A DNA stretch of 64,000 nucleotides from Pseudanabaena sp. FACHB-1998 (GTDB taxonomy: Bacteria; Cyanobacteriota; Cyanobacteriia; Pseudanabaenales; Pseudanabaenaceae), in contig NZ_JACJQA010000015.1 in NCBI RefSeq assembly GCF_014696355.1, positions 1 through 64,000 of the forward strand. The letters are read 5' to 3'. The position numbers and the translations under genes were made by a program. The first letter of the stretch is position 1; each line of letters begins with the position of its first letter. The notes under the pieces are model-generated. The model ran no database searches. It was not told the origin of the DNA and was given only the letters and a program-made list of their open reading frames with translations. This document shows positions 51,601 through 59,087 of this stretch, in pieces.

Positions 51601-51998
51601 TAAGGGAATTGCGGCTAGAAATCGATAAAATGGGCTACTCTGAAGCCTATTTGCAGCAAGCATGGCGCGATACCAAAAATGAAGATATTGCGGCTTCGAT
51701 TATTGGCTTTGTGCGGCAGGCGGCGTTGGGTGATCCGTTAATTCCCTATGAGGATCGGGTGAAAGGAGCGATGCGCCGCATTTTGGCAAAACGGGCTTGG
51801 ACTGAACCGCAACGTCAATGGTTGGGACGGATTGAGCAGCAAATTATTAAGGAAATTGTGGTCGATCGCGAAGCCCTCGATCAAGGCAATTTCAAAGAAG
51901 ATGCTGGTGGGTTTCAACGACTTAATCGCATCTTTGAGGGACAATTAGAAACGATCTTAGGCGATATCAATGAGGAACTGTGGCAAAGACAAGCATGA
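48624..51998 (+). CDS. hsdR: Type I restriction enzyme R subunit
   Basis: HsdR moves DNA by ATP hydrolysis and cuts it when it is unmodified. The 1124-residue protein has an N-terminal DUF4145 domain (about 1-110, RQFTELLAQWTAINLGL, KANHQYTGDYAEAL). A coiled-coil follows (150-215), then the nuclease domain with VADYALFVGTRCVALVEAKRR (D...E-x-K). The helicase motor has MATGTGKTKLV near residue 450, LIDECHRG near 553, and TGIDVPKICNLVFLRRVNSRILYEQMLGRATR. It overlaps hsdM by ATGA. All key residues are present, so it should be active. Confidence 0.96.
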   Translation: MKSANFEFLRSYDLQLVKLGSLAEHFFQVDPNTCLIKLRQFTELLAQWTAINLGLTLSADESQVDLLRRLKLEKLHPEVIDVFHQIRVTGNKANHQYTGDYAEALMTLKLARKLAIWFHRTFSGNPNFKAGAFVPPCKPVDATVELQTELNRLQQELAATLSQKEQAELLLRERAIALQSAEERAKQESEDRLLWEKLALEAEREKVNLAANLTVSISPKPKSPKETEKIIVLAERAAQKLDLDETETRAIIDQQLRDAGWLTDSQELHYGKGTRPVKGRNMAIAEWKTAKGVADYALFVGTRCVALVEAKRRRKNVATAIAQAERYAKGFRAGNGWETVSDSPWGEYQVPFVFASNGRPFLKQLETESGIWFRDVRKPINHSRALTGWMTPEGLEGLLSMDREEAHAKLKNMALQFGFNLYDHQQRAIEKIEEQLASDRRSMLVAMATGTGKTKLVIALLYRLLSTKRFRRVCFVVDRSALGNQTADEFRTTKVETAKTFADILGLKGLKDIDPESETKVHICTIQGLVKRVLYAKENGDIPPIDQYDLILIDECHRGYLLDREMSDAELSFRSQEDYISKYRRVLEHFDAVKIGLTATPALHTREIFGEPIFKYGYRDAVVDGVLIDHEPPLQIGTLLNQSGIKFQANEQVAVYNTVSGEIDLTSTPDELNFEVEKFNKKVITVPFNRAIAQELAVRIDPMLDGKTLIFAANDRHADLIVQELKNAMQQRYEELDNDAIQKLTGSVDDVQTKIRNFRNDSLPKIAVTVDLLTTGIDVPKICNLVFLRRVNSRILYEQMLGRATRRCDEIEKRIFKIYDAVGIYEKMQEVSDMKPVVVDPAISLGQLFDELRQVEDAQHQKIIREQLIVKLRQRLSRMGDRSKEHYEATIGEAPESTFSKFRTSPLETIVAWAKENPQLGKSWEWNPEYEGTWIPISEHDDEVIFVTRGYGKGKKPEDFLDGFIDYVRHNANKIAALTVVLQRPRELTRAQLRELRLEIDKMGYSEAYLQQAWRDTKNEDIAASIIGFVRQAALGDPLIPYEDRVKGAMRRILAKRAWTEPQRQWLGRIEQQIIKEIVVDREALDQGNFKEDAGGFQRLNRIFEGQLETILGDINEELWQRQA

Positions 51999-53509
51999 GC
52001 ATTAGTAAAGATATTAACGGCAAAGATATTATTCGTGAAGGCAATGGGGGCGGGAATGTCACCCGTGATATTGTCGCGAAGTTATGGAATCTCTGTAATA
52101 TTTTGCGAGATGATGGCATCACCTATAACGAGTATGTGACGGAGCTAACCTATCTGCTGTTTCTGAAGATGTTGGCGGAAACGGGTAAGGAAAGCCGCTT
52201 ACCAGAAAACTATCGCTGGCAAGATCTTGATCATCGTGAAGGATTGGAACAGCTAGAGTTTTATAAACAGCTTTTGCTGGATTTGGGTACGGCGAAGAAG
52301 GTTAATGACCCTGTGGTTTTGGCGATTTTTACGGACGCTCAGACTAAATTACGCAAGCCGACCAATCTCAAGGCTCTCACCGATGCGATCGATGCTTTGG
52401 ATTGGTTCTCGGCAAGGAATCAGGAGTTGGTCGCTTCGCCGAAGGAAGAACGTTTGGGGGATATGTATGAGGGCTTGTTAGAGAAGAATGCGGCGGAAAA
52501 GAAATCGGGTGCAGGGCAGTATTTTACGCCACGTCCTTTGATTGATTGCATTGTGCGGCTAGTGAAGCCCAAGGCTGGGGAAGTGATTCAAGATCCTGCG
52601 GCGGGAACGGCTGGTTTTTTGGTGGCGGCGGATCATTACATCAAACTGCAAACAAATAATCTCTATAGTTTGTCGGAGGCAGAGGGGGATTTTCAACGCG
52701 ATCGCGCTTTTCGGGGTTTGGAATTGGTTCCTGATACGCATCGTCTTTGTTTGATGAATTTGATTTTGCATGGAATTGAGAGAGCGGTGGATTGTGGGGA
52801 TAGCCTTTCGCCCGATGGGGAGATGTTGGGTAAGGCGGATGTGATTTTGACGAATCCTCCTTTTGGAACGAAAAAAGGTGGGGGTAGACCGACCAGAAAT
52901 GACTTCTCAACTACTGCCGAGACTTCCAATAAACAACTTGCGTTTGTGGAGCATATTTATCGCGCTCTGAAAGCTAAGGGTCGAGCGGCGGTGGTGCTGC
53001 CTGATAATGTGCTGTTTGAGGATAATATCGGACGGAAGTTGCGCCAGCAGTTAATGGAACTTTGCGATTTGCATACGATTTTGCGGTTGCCGACAGGAAT
53101 TTTTTATGCTCAGGGGGTGAAAACGAATGTGTTGTTTTTTACTCGCGGTAAGGGCGATCGCGGTAATACTAAGGCAGTCTGGGTCTATGATATGCGCTCA
53201 AATATGAATACTTTCGGGAAGACACGCCAACTGACGGCGGCGGATTTTGCGGAGTTTGAGGCGGCTTTTGGGGATGATCCTTATGGGAAGTCACCACGTA
53301 TTGATCAGGGTGAGGAGGGAAGATTTCGTTGCTTTACTCGTGAACAAATTAGCGATCGCAATGATAATCTCGATATTGCTTGGTTACGGGATACGAGTGA
53401 TGATCCTGAAGATGAGATGACGGAACCTGAGGAAATTGCGGCGGCGATCGCTTCTCATCTACAGAATGCTCTGAAGGCGATCGATGGTTTGATGGAGGAG
53501 TTAAACTAA
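51995..53509 (+). CDS. hsdM: Type I restriction-modification DNA methyltransferase subunit
   Basis: HsdM methylates adenine in the host recognition site with HsdS. The start is the ATG at 51995 overlapping the hsdR stop (ATGA); a TTG at 51980 is less likely. The 504-residue protein has the N-terminal helical domain with YVTELTYLLFLKMLAE, then AGQYFTPRPLIDCIVRL, DPAAGTAGFLVAAD (SAM motif I), ADVILTNPPFGTKKGG (catalytic NPPF) and VLPDNVLFEDNIGRKLRQ. Complete. hsdS does not follow directly: 1.5 kb of toxin-antitoxin genes intervene. Confidence 0.96.
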   Translation: MSISKDINGKDIIREGNGGGNVTRDIVAKLWNLCNILRDDGITYNEYVTELTYLLFLKMLAETGKESRLPENYRWQDLDHREGLEQLEFYKQLLLDLGTAKKVNDPVVLAIFTDAQTKLRKPTNLKALTDAIDALDWFSARNQELVASPKEERLGDMYEGLLEKNAAEKKSGAGQYFTPRPLIDCIVRLVKPKAGEVIQDPAAGTAGFLVAADHYIKLQTNNLYSLSEAEGDFQRDRAFRGLELVPDTHRLCLMNLILHGIERAVDCGDSLSPDGEMLGKADVILTNPPFGTKKGGGRPTRNDFSTTAETSNKQLAFVEHIYRALKAKGRAAVVLPDNVLFEDNIGRKLRQQLMELCDLHTILRLPTGIFYAQGVKTNVLFFTRGKGDRGNTKAVWVYDMRSNMNTFGKTRQLTAADFAEFEAAFGDDPYGKSPRIDQGEEGRFRCFTREQISDRNDNLDIAWLRDTSDDPEDEMTEPEEIAAAIASHLQNALKAIDGLMEELN

Positions 53510-53525
53510 TCAAAAATTCTGTAGG

Positions 53526-53549
53526 GTGCGTTACGCTAAGCTAACGCAC
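53526..53549. repeat. Small hairpin after hsdM
   Basis: GTGCGTTA/TAACGCAC (53526-53533, 53542-53549) follows the hsdM stop by 16 bases and is preceded by TAGG, the usual look of cyanobacterial GGGTGCGTTA repeats. It may end the hsdRM transcript. Confidence 0.5.
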
Positions 53550-53610
53550 ACTGCTTATCTACTGTTGAGAGATTCTATGAATTAAGTTATCGCAATTGGA
53601 GAGACATTCT

Positions 53611-53671
53611 TGCGATCGCTTATGATGTTTGAATGTGAAGCACGGAGTTTGAAAATATAGGAGTTTTGGCA
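53611..53671 (+). repeat. 61-base direct repeat, copy 1
   Basis: It is the same as 54351-54411 except for one base. In copy 2 it is the upstream region of an antitoxin gene, so it is the promoter and leader of a toxin-antitoxin module that occurred twice. Confidence 0.9.
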
Positions 53672-53685
53672 TTTAGGCGAGGCGA

Positions 53686-53721
53686 ATGAGTGCGATTGTC
53701 GTTGATACTAATTTTGTATAA
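53686..53721 (+). pseudogene. Remnant of a PIN-domain toxin gene
   Basis: The reading MSAIVVDTNFV ends in TAA after 11 codons. VVDTN is the first acidic motif of PIN ribonuclease toxins. The upstream bases TAGGCGAGGCGAATGA match those upstream of the second PIN remnant at 54676, showing that the antitoxin and most of the toxin of this first module have been deleted. Confidence 0.65.
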
Positions 53722-53753
53722 TGTTTTAGAGATTAGCTAAGGACTAAAAAAAC

Positions 53754-54008
53754 ATGACTACTGAGCAAGCCATTGTTGATAAGGTCAGGGAATTATCTTC
53801 TGAAAAGCAACAAGATGTGTTGGCTTTCATTGAGTTTTTAAATACGGATGAGTGGCAGATTAGATATCAAAAACGCTTTAGGCAACTGCAACAGGAAGTA
53901 CAGATTGGCATTGATGCGGCAGATCGTGGTGATGTTATTGATGCTGATGTGATGTTTCAGAATTTGCGGGATAAATTACGGCAGAAGAGAGCGCAGGTTG
54001 GTCAATGA
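53754..54008 (+). CDS. Antitoxin of a ParE-type system (DUF2281-like)
   Basis: The 84-residue protein opens MTTEQAIVDKVRELSSEKQQDVLAFIEFL, a helix-rich antitoxin pattern shared with DUF2281 and VapB-like proteins, then a second, charged helix that probably wraps the toxin. The stop overlaps the ATG of the next gene (ATGA), the normal layout for a parDE-like operon. DNA binding at the N-terminal half is expected, not shown. Confidence 0.75.
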   Translation: MTTEQAIVDKVRELSSEKQQDVLAFIEFLNTDEWQIRYQKRFRQLQQEVQIGIDAADRGDVIDADVMFQNLRDKLRQKRAQVGQ

Positions 54009-54316
54009 GTCGGATTTGTCGGTTTACTGCTCCTGCAAGTCGGGATATTGAGGCAATTATGGATTATGTAGCGGAAAATAGTAGTTTTGATGCTGCGGAA
54101 CGATTGCTAGATAAGATTGAGGATAAATGTAAAAGGCTAGTTAGTTTTCCTAATATGGGTCAGAATCGTGATGAGCTAGCCTTGAATGTGCGAAGTTTTC
54201 CTGTTGACAGTTACTTGATTTTCTATCGTGCGATCGCTGAGGGTGTTGAGATTTTGAGGGTTGTAAGTGGTTATCGGGATTTGAAAAATCTATTTTTGGA
54301 AGAGGATGAAATTTAA
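54005..54316 (+). CDS. RelE/ParE superfamily toxin
   Basis: The 103-residue protein has the ParE pattern: RFTAPASRDIEAIMDYVAENSSFDAAERLLDKIEDKCKRLVSFPNMGQNRDEL, followed by the strands SYLIFYRAIAEGVEILRVVSGYRDL. ParE toxins poison gyrase, RelE ones cleave mRNA on ribosomes. The lack of RelE catalytic residues that I can identify and the FPNMGQNRDEL stretch favour ParE. It has the expected antitoxin just upstream. Confidence 0.85.
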   Translation: MSRICRFTAPASRDIEAIMDYVAENSSFDAAERLLDKIEDKCKRLVSFPNMGQNRDELALNVRSFPVDSYLIFYRAIAEGVEILRVVSGYRDLKNLFLEEDEI

Positions 54317-54350
54317 TGTTGTGTATCAAAACAGATTAAAGAGAAAAATG

Positions 54351-54411
54351 TGCGATCGCTTATGATGTTTGAATGTGAAGCACGGAGTTTGAAGATATAG
54401 GAGTTTTGGCA
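54351..54411 (+). repeat. 61-base direct repeat, copy 2 (antitoxin leader)
   Basis: It matches 53611-53671 with one mismatch and ends at the ATG of the broken antitoxin. A TATAGGAG stretch in it serves as -10-like or ribosome binding sequence. Confidence 0.9.
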
Positions 54412-54679
54412 ATGACAACGATTGATGTGTTAAGAGATCGCCTTTTTGAAAAGTTAGAGAATTTGGAACCTGATAAGTTAAGTTCTGTGATTGATTTTGT
54501 TGATTTTTCAACAAAATACTAATCGTAGTCATGTAAAGCCTAAAACAATAGGAAATTGTGCAGCTTTAGTTGAAGATATGAAACAGCTATTTAGAGAAAC
54601 ACAGGCTTTGTCGGGTGTGAGTGAAATTACTGATGATGAGATTGCGGAAGAAATCGCGGCTTATAGGCGAGGCGAATGA
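54412..54679 (+). pseudogene. Frameshifted antitoxin of a PIN-toxin module
   Basis: From ATG 54412 the frame reads MTTIDVLRDRLFEKLENL, then VIDFVDFSTKY and a stop at 54520. Removing one T from the five-T run at 54504-54508 joins it to the downstream frame QQNTNRSHVKPKT, ending EIAEEIAAYRRGE at 54679. The joined protein of about 88 residues would be a normal antitoxin with a C-terminal toxin-binding tail. The five-T run makes either a mutation or slippery decoding possible. Confidence 0.75.
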
Positions 54680-54849
54680 TTAGGGGTGTTGTTGATACTA
54701 ATATCTTAGTTTCGGCGTTTTTGGAATGTGCGATCGCTGCTGCTGCTGATTATCTAATTACAGGCGATCGCGATTTTGAGTCGTTTGATGGGGCGCAGGG
54801 TACGTTGGTTGTGACTGCTTCTAGGTTTTTAGGGTTGTTTGTGAAGTAA
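54676..54849 (+). pseudogene. Internally deleted PIN-domain toxin
   Basis: The open frame MIRGVVDTNILVSAF joins directly to AAAADYLITGDRDFESF and ends ASRFLGLFVK. These are the first and last motifs of a PIN toxin (DTN and TGDRDF), but with 57 residues in place of about 135, the middle of the domain is missing. The start overlaps the antitoxin stop (ATGA). HIP1 octamers flank the junction region. Probably inactive. Confidence 0.78.
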
Positions 54850-54864
54850 AATGCAAGGGCTGAA

Positions 54865-54925
54865 ATCCCCGACTTTTTTTGTGATTGCCGCAGTTATTTT
54901 TGATAGCAAAGAAAAAGTCGGGGAT
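54865..54925. repeat. Inverted repeat after the PIN remnant
   Basis: ATCCCCGACTTTTT and AAAAAGTCGGGGAT (54865-54878, 54912-54925) are exact, with a 33-base centre. This is a common dispersed repeat type in cyanobacteria. Confidence 0.7.
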
Positions 54926-54965
54926 CTGTGGGTTTATGTTTACTAAGTTATGTTGAGGTTGGGTT

Positions 54966-55004
54966 ATGAGTGATGATTTGCCGATGGGGGAGAGAGGTCT
55001 TTAA
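54966..55004 (+). pseudogene. Possible relic of an earlier hsdS start
   Basis: A frame of 12 codons, MSDDLPMGERGL and stop, resembles the usual first residues of HsdS proteins (MS-DLP-GW). The present hsdS begins 20-40 bases downstream with MNLPDNW. This could be the remaining end of an earlier specificity gene that was replaced. Confidence 0.3.
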
Positions 55005-55022
55005 CGCACGCTACTTTCTAGA

Positions 55023-56408
55023 ATGAGAATACTTTTGAATATTATGAATCTTCCCGATAACTGGTTATTAACATCTCTTGACGAAATAGCTGCTCAAGAA
55101 AAAGGCGCTATACGGCGAGGTCCATTTGGTGGCTCTCTTAAAAAAGATATCTTTGTAAGCCAAGGATATAAAGTGTATGAGCAACAAAATGCTATTAAAA
55201 ACAATTTTGACATTGGGAACTATTACATAGACGATAAAAAATATAAAGAAATGATAGGATTTAACGTCTATCCTGATGATTTAATTATAAGTTGTGCAGG
55301 TACTATCGGAAGAGTCGCAATTGTTCCTCATAATGCTCAGAAAGGAATTATTAATCAAGCTTTGATGAGATTAAGATTAAATCTGTCTGTGGTAGTTCCT
55401 CTTTATCTAAAACTTTATTTGGAATCTCCATTAGCAAAAAAAGAAATATTTGACCAGTCTGTTGGTACAGCCTTAAAAAATTTAGCAGCAGTTAGTGAAA
55501 TAAAGAAGTCTCAGATCCCTATCCCACCACTTAATGAACAACGGCGGATTGTGGATAAGTTGGATCGGATAGGCGATCGCCACCGCACGGCGCGTAATGA
55601 GCTAAACCACATCCCAAAATTAATTGCGCGTTACAAACAAGCTATTTTAGCTGCTGCTTGCTCTGGCAAATTAACAGAAGATTGGAGAATTAAGCACAAT
55701 TTAGAGAATTCTTGGCAATCAACGACTCTTGGTGAAGTTATAGTTGATAAGCCCAAAAATGGTTACTCAGCAAAACCTGTCCCATACGAAACTCCTTTTC
55801 GAGTTCTTACTTTAACTGCCACAACATCAGGAAAATTTAATGCAAAACATTTTAAATATTTTGATGAATCCATAGAAATAAATTCGCAATTTTGGTTGCA
55901 GCCTAATGACATTCTCATTCAGAGAGGTAATACGATTGAATATGTGGGAGTTCCTGCAATTTATGATGGACTTCCTAATCAGTTTATTTTTCCAGATTTG
56001 ATGATGCGATTACGAGTAAAGGAAACTGTCATAACTCAATTTCTGTATTTCTTGCTTTCTTGTGAGAACTCAAGACAATATTTAAGAGATAGAGCAACTG
56101 GAACAGCAGGAAGTATGCCAAAAATAAATCAACCAACTTTAATTAGCCTACCAATTGAACTTCCATCTTTAGAAGAACAAAAAGAAATTGTTCGGAGGGT
56201 TGAGAAGATGTTTGAGAAGATTGATAGGATGGAAGAAGAATATCAAAAAGCGACGAAACTTTGCGACAGACTAGAACAGGCGACATTAGCAAAAGCATTT
56301 CGGGGCGAACTTGTGCCGCAAGATCCTCATGATGAGCCAGCATCAGTACTATTAGAACAAATAAAAAAGGAAAAAGACAAAGGAAAAAAGGTAAAAACAC
56401 ATAAGTGA
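55023..56408 (+). CDS. hsdS: Type I restriction-modification specificity subunit
   Basis: HsdS recognises the split DNA target and holds HsdM and HsdR together. The 461-residue protein has two target-recognition domains, each followed by a conserved helix. TRD1 is about 8-165, ending IPIPPLNEQRRIVDKLD, then the spacer HRTARNELNHIPKLIARYKQAILAAACSGKLTEDWR. TRD2 is about 230-385, ending LPSLEEQKEIVRRVEKMF with LCDRLEQATLAKAFRGELVPQ. An ATG at 55044 (MNLPDNWLLTSL) gives the family's usual start; the one at 55023 adds seven residues. The tail is Lys-rich (KKEKDKGKKVKTHK). Base composition of TRD1 is more AT-rich than its neighbours, suggesting exchange. Confidence 0.95.
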   Translation: MRILLNIMNLPDNWLLTSLDEIAAQEKGAIRRGPFGGSLKKDIFVSQGYKVYEQQNAIKNNFDIGNYYIDDKKYKEMIGFNVYPDDLIISCAGTIGRVAIVPHNAQKGIINQALMRLRLNLSVVVPLYLKLYLESPLAKKEIFDQSVGTALKNLAAVSEIKKSQIPIPPLNEQRRIVDKLDRIGDRHRTARNELNHIPKLIARYKQAILAAACSGKLTEDWRIKHNLENSWQSTTLGEVIVDKPKNGYSAKPVPYETPFRVLTLTATTSGKFNAKHFKYFDESIEINSQFWLQPNDILIQRGNTIEYVGVPAIYDGLPNQFIFPDLMMRLRVKETVITQFLYFLLSCENSRQYLRDRATGTAGSMPKINQPTLISLPIELPSLEEQKEIVRRVEKMFEKIDRMEEEYQKATKLCDRLEQATLAKAFRGELVPQDPHDEPASVLLEQIKKEKDKGKKVKTHK

Positions 56409-56499
56409 AACGTCTAGCAATAGCCCTAGATCTCACTTAATTGGATAATCATTTAGCATAGCTGTAATTTAACCCTAATAGCCACGGAACCGCGATTAA

Positions 56500-58296
56500 A
56501 TGAACACCGCCAATCGGAACACCCTCTGGGCAAGCATAGTTGCCGAAGAACTCTATCGATCAGGAGTGCGGACAGTTTGCATTTCTCCCGGTTCACGCTC
56601 TACACCCCTTGTGATTGCCTTTGCGGAACTGCGCGATCGCTGTGATGACTTTCAGATATTGGTGCATATTGACGAGCGATCGAGTAGCTTCTTTGCCCTT
56701 GGAGTCGCCAAAGTCCAACAGGCTCCCGTCGCCCTGCTCTGCACATCAGGAACTGCCGCCGCCAACTATTATCCTGCAATTATTGAGGCGTACTATAGTC
56801 GGATTCCGCTTGTGGTGCTGACCGCCGATCGCCCACCCGAAATGCGTGACTGTGGCTCAGGACAGACCATCGATCAGATTAATATTTATGGAAAGCATGT
56901 TCGCTACTTCTTTGAAGTGGGAACCCCAGAAATTATTGGCTTCCGTCTGCGCTATTTGCGATCGCTAATTAGCCGCAGTGTCAGCATCGCCCTTGGCAAA
57001 GGTGAAACACCCGCAGGAGCAGTCCATCTTAACTTCCCCTTTGCCGATCCGATGCCGCCCATTCCCATTCCCAACGACATTCCCGAAGACTTAGCCCTGA
57101 GCAGTCCAGAGGCAATGCTCGGCAACCCGTCAGGTAACGCCTATAGTCAAATCTGGGCAGGAACGCGATCGCTAGATACCGACATCATCGCCACCATTGC
57201 CAATCAAATTATTAGCCATCCCAAGGGCGCGATCGTGGTCGGAGTCTATGACTCACCACCAGAATTTGTAGGAGCCGTACGAAGGCTAGCAAGGGCAACG
57301 GGCTATCCCTTATTAATTGAAGCCACAGGAGCGCATCGTCGCGATGAAATCGGACATTACGACAGCTTTTTGCGATCGTCAAATTTTAGTAAAACCCATG
57401 CTCCCAAAATCATGATTCGCTTCGGAGCCATGCCTACCTCCAAAAGCTATCTGCTTTGGCTAGAGCGTCACATCGGCTGTCAGCAAATCATCGTCGGCAG
57501 CATCAATAGCGATCCTACGCATGGGCTGACACAGGCGCTCAATGTCCATCCTGTCAACTTCTGTGAGCAGTTAGCCAATTATTTAGAAAATTATGCTCAA
57601 CCCGTTTGGCAAGATAAACAATGGCGCTTAGATTTTGAATTAGCAGAAAGCATTGCTGAACATACGATTGAAGAAGCGATCGACGAAATAGACGAACTTT
57701 TCGATGGCAAGGTTTATGCAGAGCTAGCAGAAATTTTGCCAGAGGATAGTTATATCTTTGTGGCAAGCAGTACCCCCATCCGCGATTTAGATACCTTCTT
57801 CCATAGCGACCACGCGATTACCGTATTAGCAAATCGGGGCGCAAATGGCATTGATGGCACGCTCTCCAGCGCTCTCGGTGCAGCTTGGGGATGCGATCGC
57901 CCGATGGTTCTTATCTGTGGTGACTTAGCCTTCTATCACGACTTAAATGGATTACTAGCCGCCAAAAAATACCAGATTTCCCTCACTGTCATCCTCTTAA
58001 ATAACGATGGTGGTGGCATTTTTAATCTATTACCAATTTCCAAATTTGAGCATACCTTTGAGGAATTCTTCGGCACAGCGCATGGTCTAAACTTTGCGCC
58101 TCTAGTCACCGCCTACGACTGCGAACATATTCTCATTCAAGATTGGGAGCATTTTGAAAATGCCGTGATTGATTCGCTCTTTAGCAAAGGTACACAAGTA
58201 CTAGAGATCAAAAGCGATCGCCTACGCAATAAGGAACTCCATTTTGCGATCTGGAATAAAGTCATTGAAAACTGCGATCGGAATTTTCAACTATAG
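56500..58296 (+). CDS. menD: 2-succinyl-5-enolpyruvyl-6-hydroxy-3-cyclohexene-1-carboxylate synthase
   Basis: MenD joins isochorismate and 2-oxoglutarate using thiamine diphosphate. In cyanobacteria the pathway leads to phylloquinone, the electron carrier of photosystem I. The 598-residue protein has GVRTVCISPGSRSTPL, the catalytic HIDERSSSFFALG, TSGTAAANYYPAIIEA, and the ThDP-binding region GNRGANGIDGTLSSALG, CGDLAFYHDLNGL and LNNDGGGIFNLLP. Complete. Single gene; its stop lies in the following palindrome. Confidence 0.97.
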   Translation: MNTANRNTLWASIVAEELYRSGVRTVCISPGSRSTPLVIAFAELRDRCDDFQILVHIDERSSSFFALGVAKVQQAPVALLCTSGTAAANYYPAIIEAYYSRIPLVVLTADRPPEMRDCGSGQTIDQINIYGKHVRYFFEVGTPEIIGFRLRYLRSLISRSVSIALGKGETPAGAVHLNFPFADPMPPIPIPNDIPEDLALSSPEAMLGNPSGNAYSQIWAGTRSLDTDIIATIANQIISHPKGAIVVGVYDSPPEFVGAVRRLARATGYPLLIEATGAHRRDEIGHYDSFLRSSNFSKTHAPKIMIRFGAMPTSKSYLLWLERHIGCQQIIVGSINSDPTHGLTQALNVHPVNFCEQLANYLENYAQPVWQDKQWRLDFELAESIAEHTIEEAIDEIDELFDGKVYAELAEILPEDSYIFVASSTPIRDLDTFFHSDHAITVLANRGANGIDGTLSSALGAAWGCDRPMVLICGDLAFYHDLNGLLAAKKYQISLTVILLNNDGGGIFNLLPISKFEHTFEEFFGTAHGLNFAPLVTAYDCEHILIQDWEHFENAVIDSLFSKGTQVLEIKSDRLRNKELHFAIWNKVIENCDRNFQL

Positions 58297-58336
58297 CGAT
58301 TTTCATTTTGCCTACGGCAAAATGAAAATCGCTATA
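58292..58336 (+). terminator. Palindrome containing the end of menD
   Basis: Exact 21-base arms (58292-58312 and 58316-58336) around a TAC loop. The left arm includes the TAG stop. Confidence 0.83.
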
Positions 58337-58352
58337 ATTACACTAATACATT

Positions 58353-58449
58353 CCTCACCCCCCAGCCCCCTCGCCCATTAAGGGCGAGGGGGAGTAAGAC
58401 TAATTTCTTGTTCCCCTCTCCCCTTTTGGGAGAGGGGCTAGGGGTGAGG
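58353..58449. repeat. REP-like repeat pair
   Basis: Two GC-rich hairpins, CCCCCTCGCCC-ATTA-GGGCGAGGGGG and CCCCTCTCCC-CTTTTG-GGAGAGGGG, are flanked by CCTCACCC (left) and GGGTGAGG (right), so the pair forms one larger inverted repeat. The right half is the repeat that also invaded uvrA. Confidence 0.82.
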
Positions 58450-58505
58450 GTCTTGTTTGCTTTTAACGTCAGTAATTAAAAATAAAGTTGAGAGGCTAAT
58501 TAATC

Positions 58506-59087
58506 ATGGTACTTGCCACAACTAAACGCTACACCGTTGATGAATATCTCGAACTAGAAGAAAAAGCCTTAGTTAAAAGTGAATTTGTCGATGGAGAGAT
58601 TATTCCGATGGCAGGCGCAACCGCAAATCATAATATCTTAACGGCTAAATTTCTGGCTCGAATTTTCTTGGCTTTGGAAGACTTAGATTTTGCTGTTTTT
58701 ATGAGTGATATGCGTCTGTGGATGCCAGATCTCAATCGCTATACCTATCCTGATGTTTTAGTGGTTAAGGGACAGCCGATTTTTACTGATCAGAAAAAAA
58801 CAGGCGTGACAAATCCTTGCGTAATTGTCGAAATTCTCTCTAGTTCCACTCAGGAATACGATCGCACCAGTAAATTTAAGTTATATCGTTCTATCCCTAG
58901 CTTTAAAGAATATATTTTGATTTATCAAGATAGTTATTGTGTAGAGAAATATACTAAACAAGATAGCGGACAAGATAAGGGGAAATGGATATTAACTGAA
59001 TTTCTTGGTGAAGATGCAGTTCTCAAATTAGATGCGATTGATTTTGAAATCAGTCTCAAAGATTTGTATAGAAAAGTAACTTTCTAA
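58506..59087 (+). CDS. Uma2 family (DUF820) protein
   Basis: The 193-residue protein is closely similar to the one at 25057: YTVDEYLELEEKALVKSEFVDGEIIPMAGATANHN, YPDVLVVKGQPI, VIVEILSSSTQEYDRTSKFKLYRSIPSFKEYILI. It is a predicted PD-(D/E)xK-fold protein without known function. Single gene, ending in a palindrome that includes part of its stop codon. Confidence 0.9.
   Translation: MVLATTKRYTVDEYLELEEKALVKSEFVDGEIIPMAGATANHNILTAKFLARIFLALEDLDFAVFMSDMRLWMPDLNRYTYPDVLVVKGQPIFTDQKKTGVTNPCVIVEILSSSTQEYDRTSKFKLYRSIPSFKEYILIYQDSYCVEKYTKQDSGQDKGKWILTEFLGEDAVLKLDAIDFEISLKDLYRKVTF

Noticed and set aside
48624-51998. HsdR as a type III or SNF2-like enzyme
   Set aside because: The order nuclease-motor-C-terminal helical part and the ATGA overlap with hsdM show type I.
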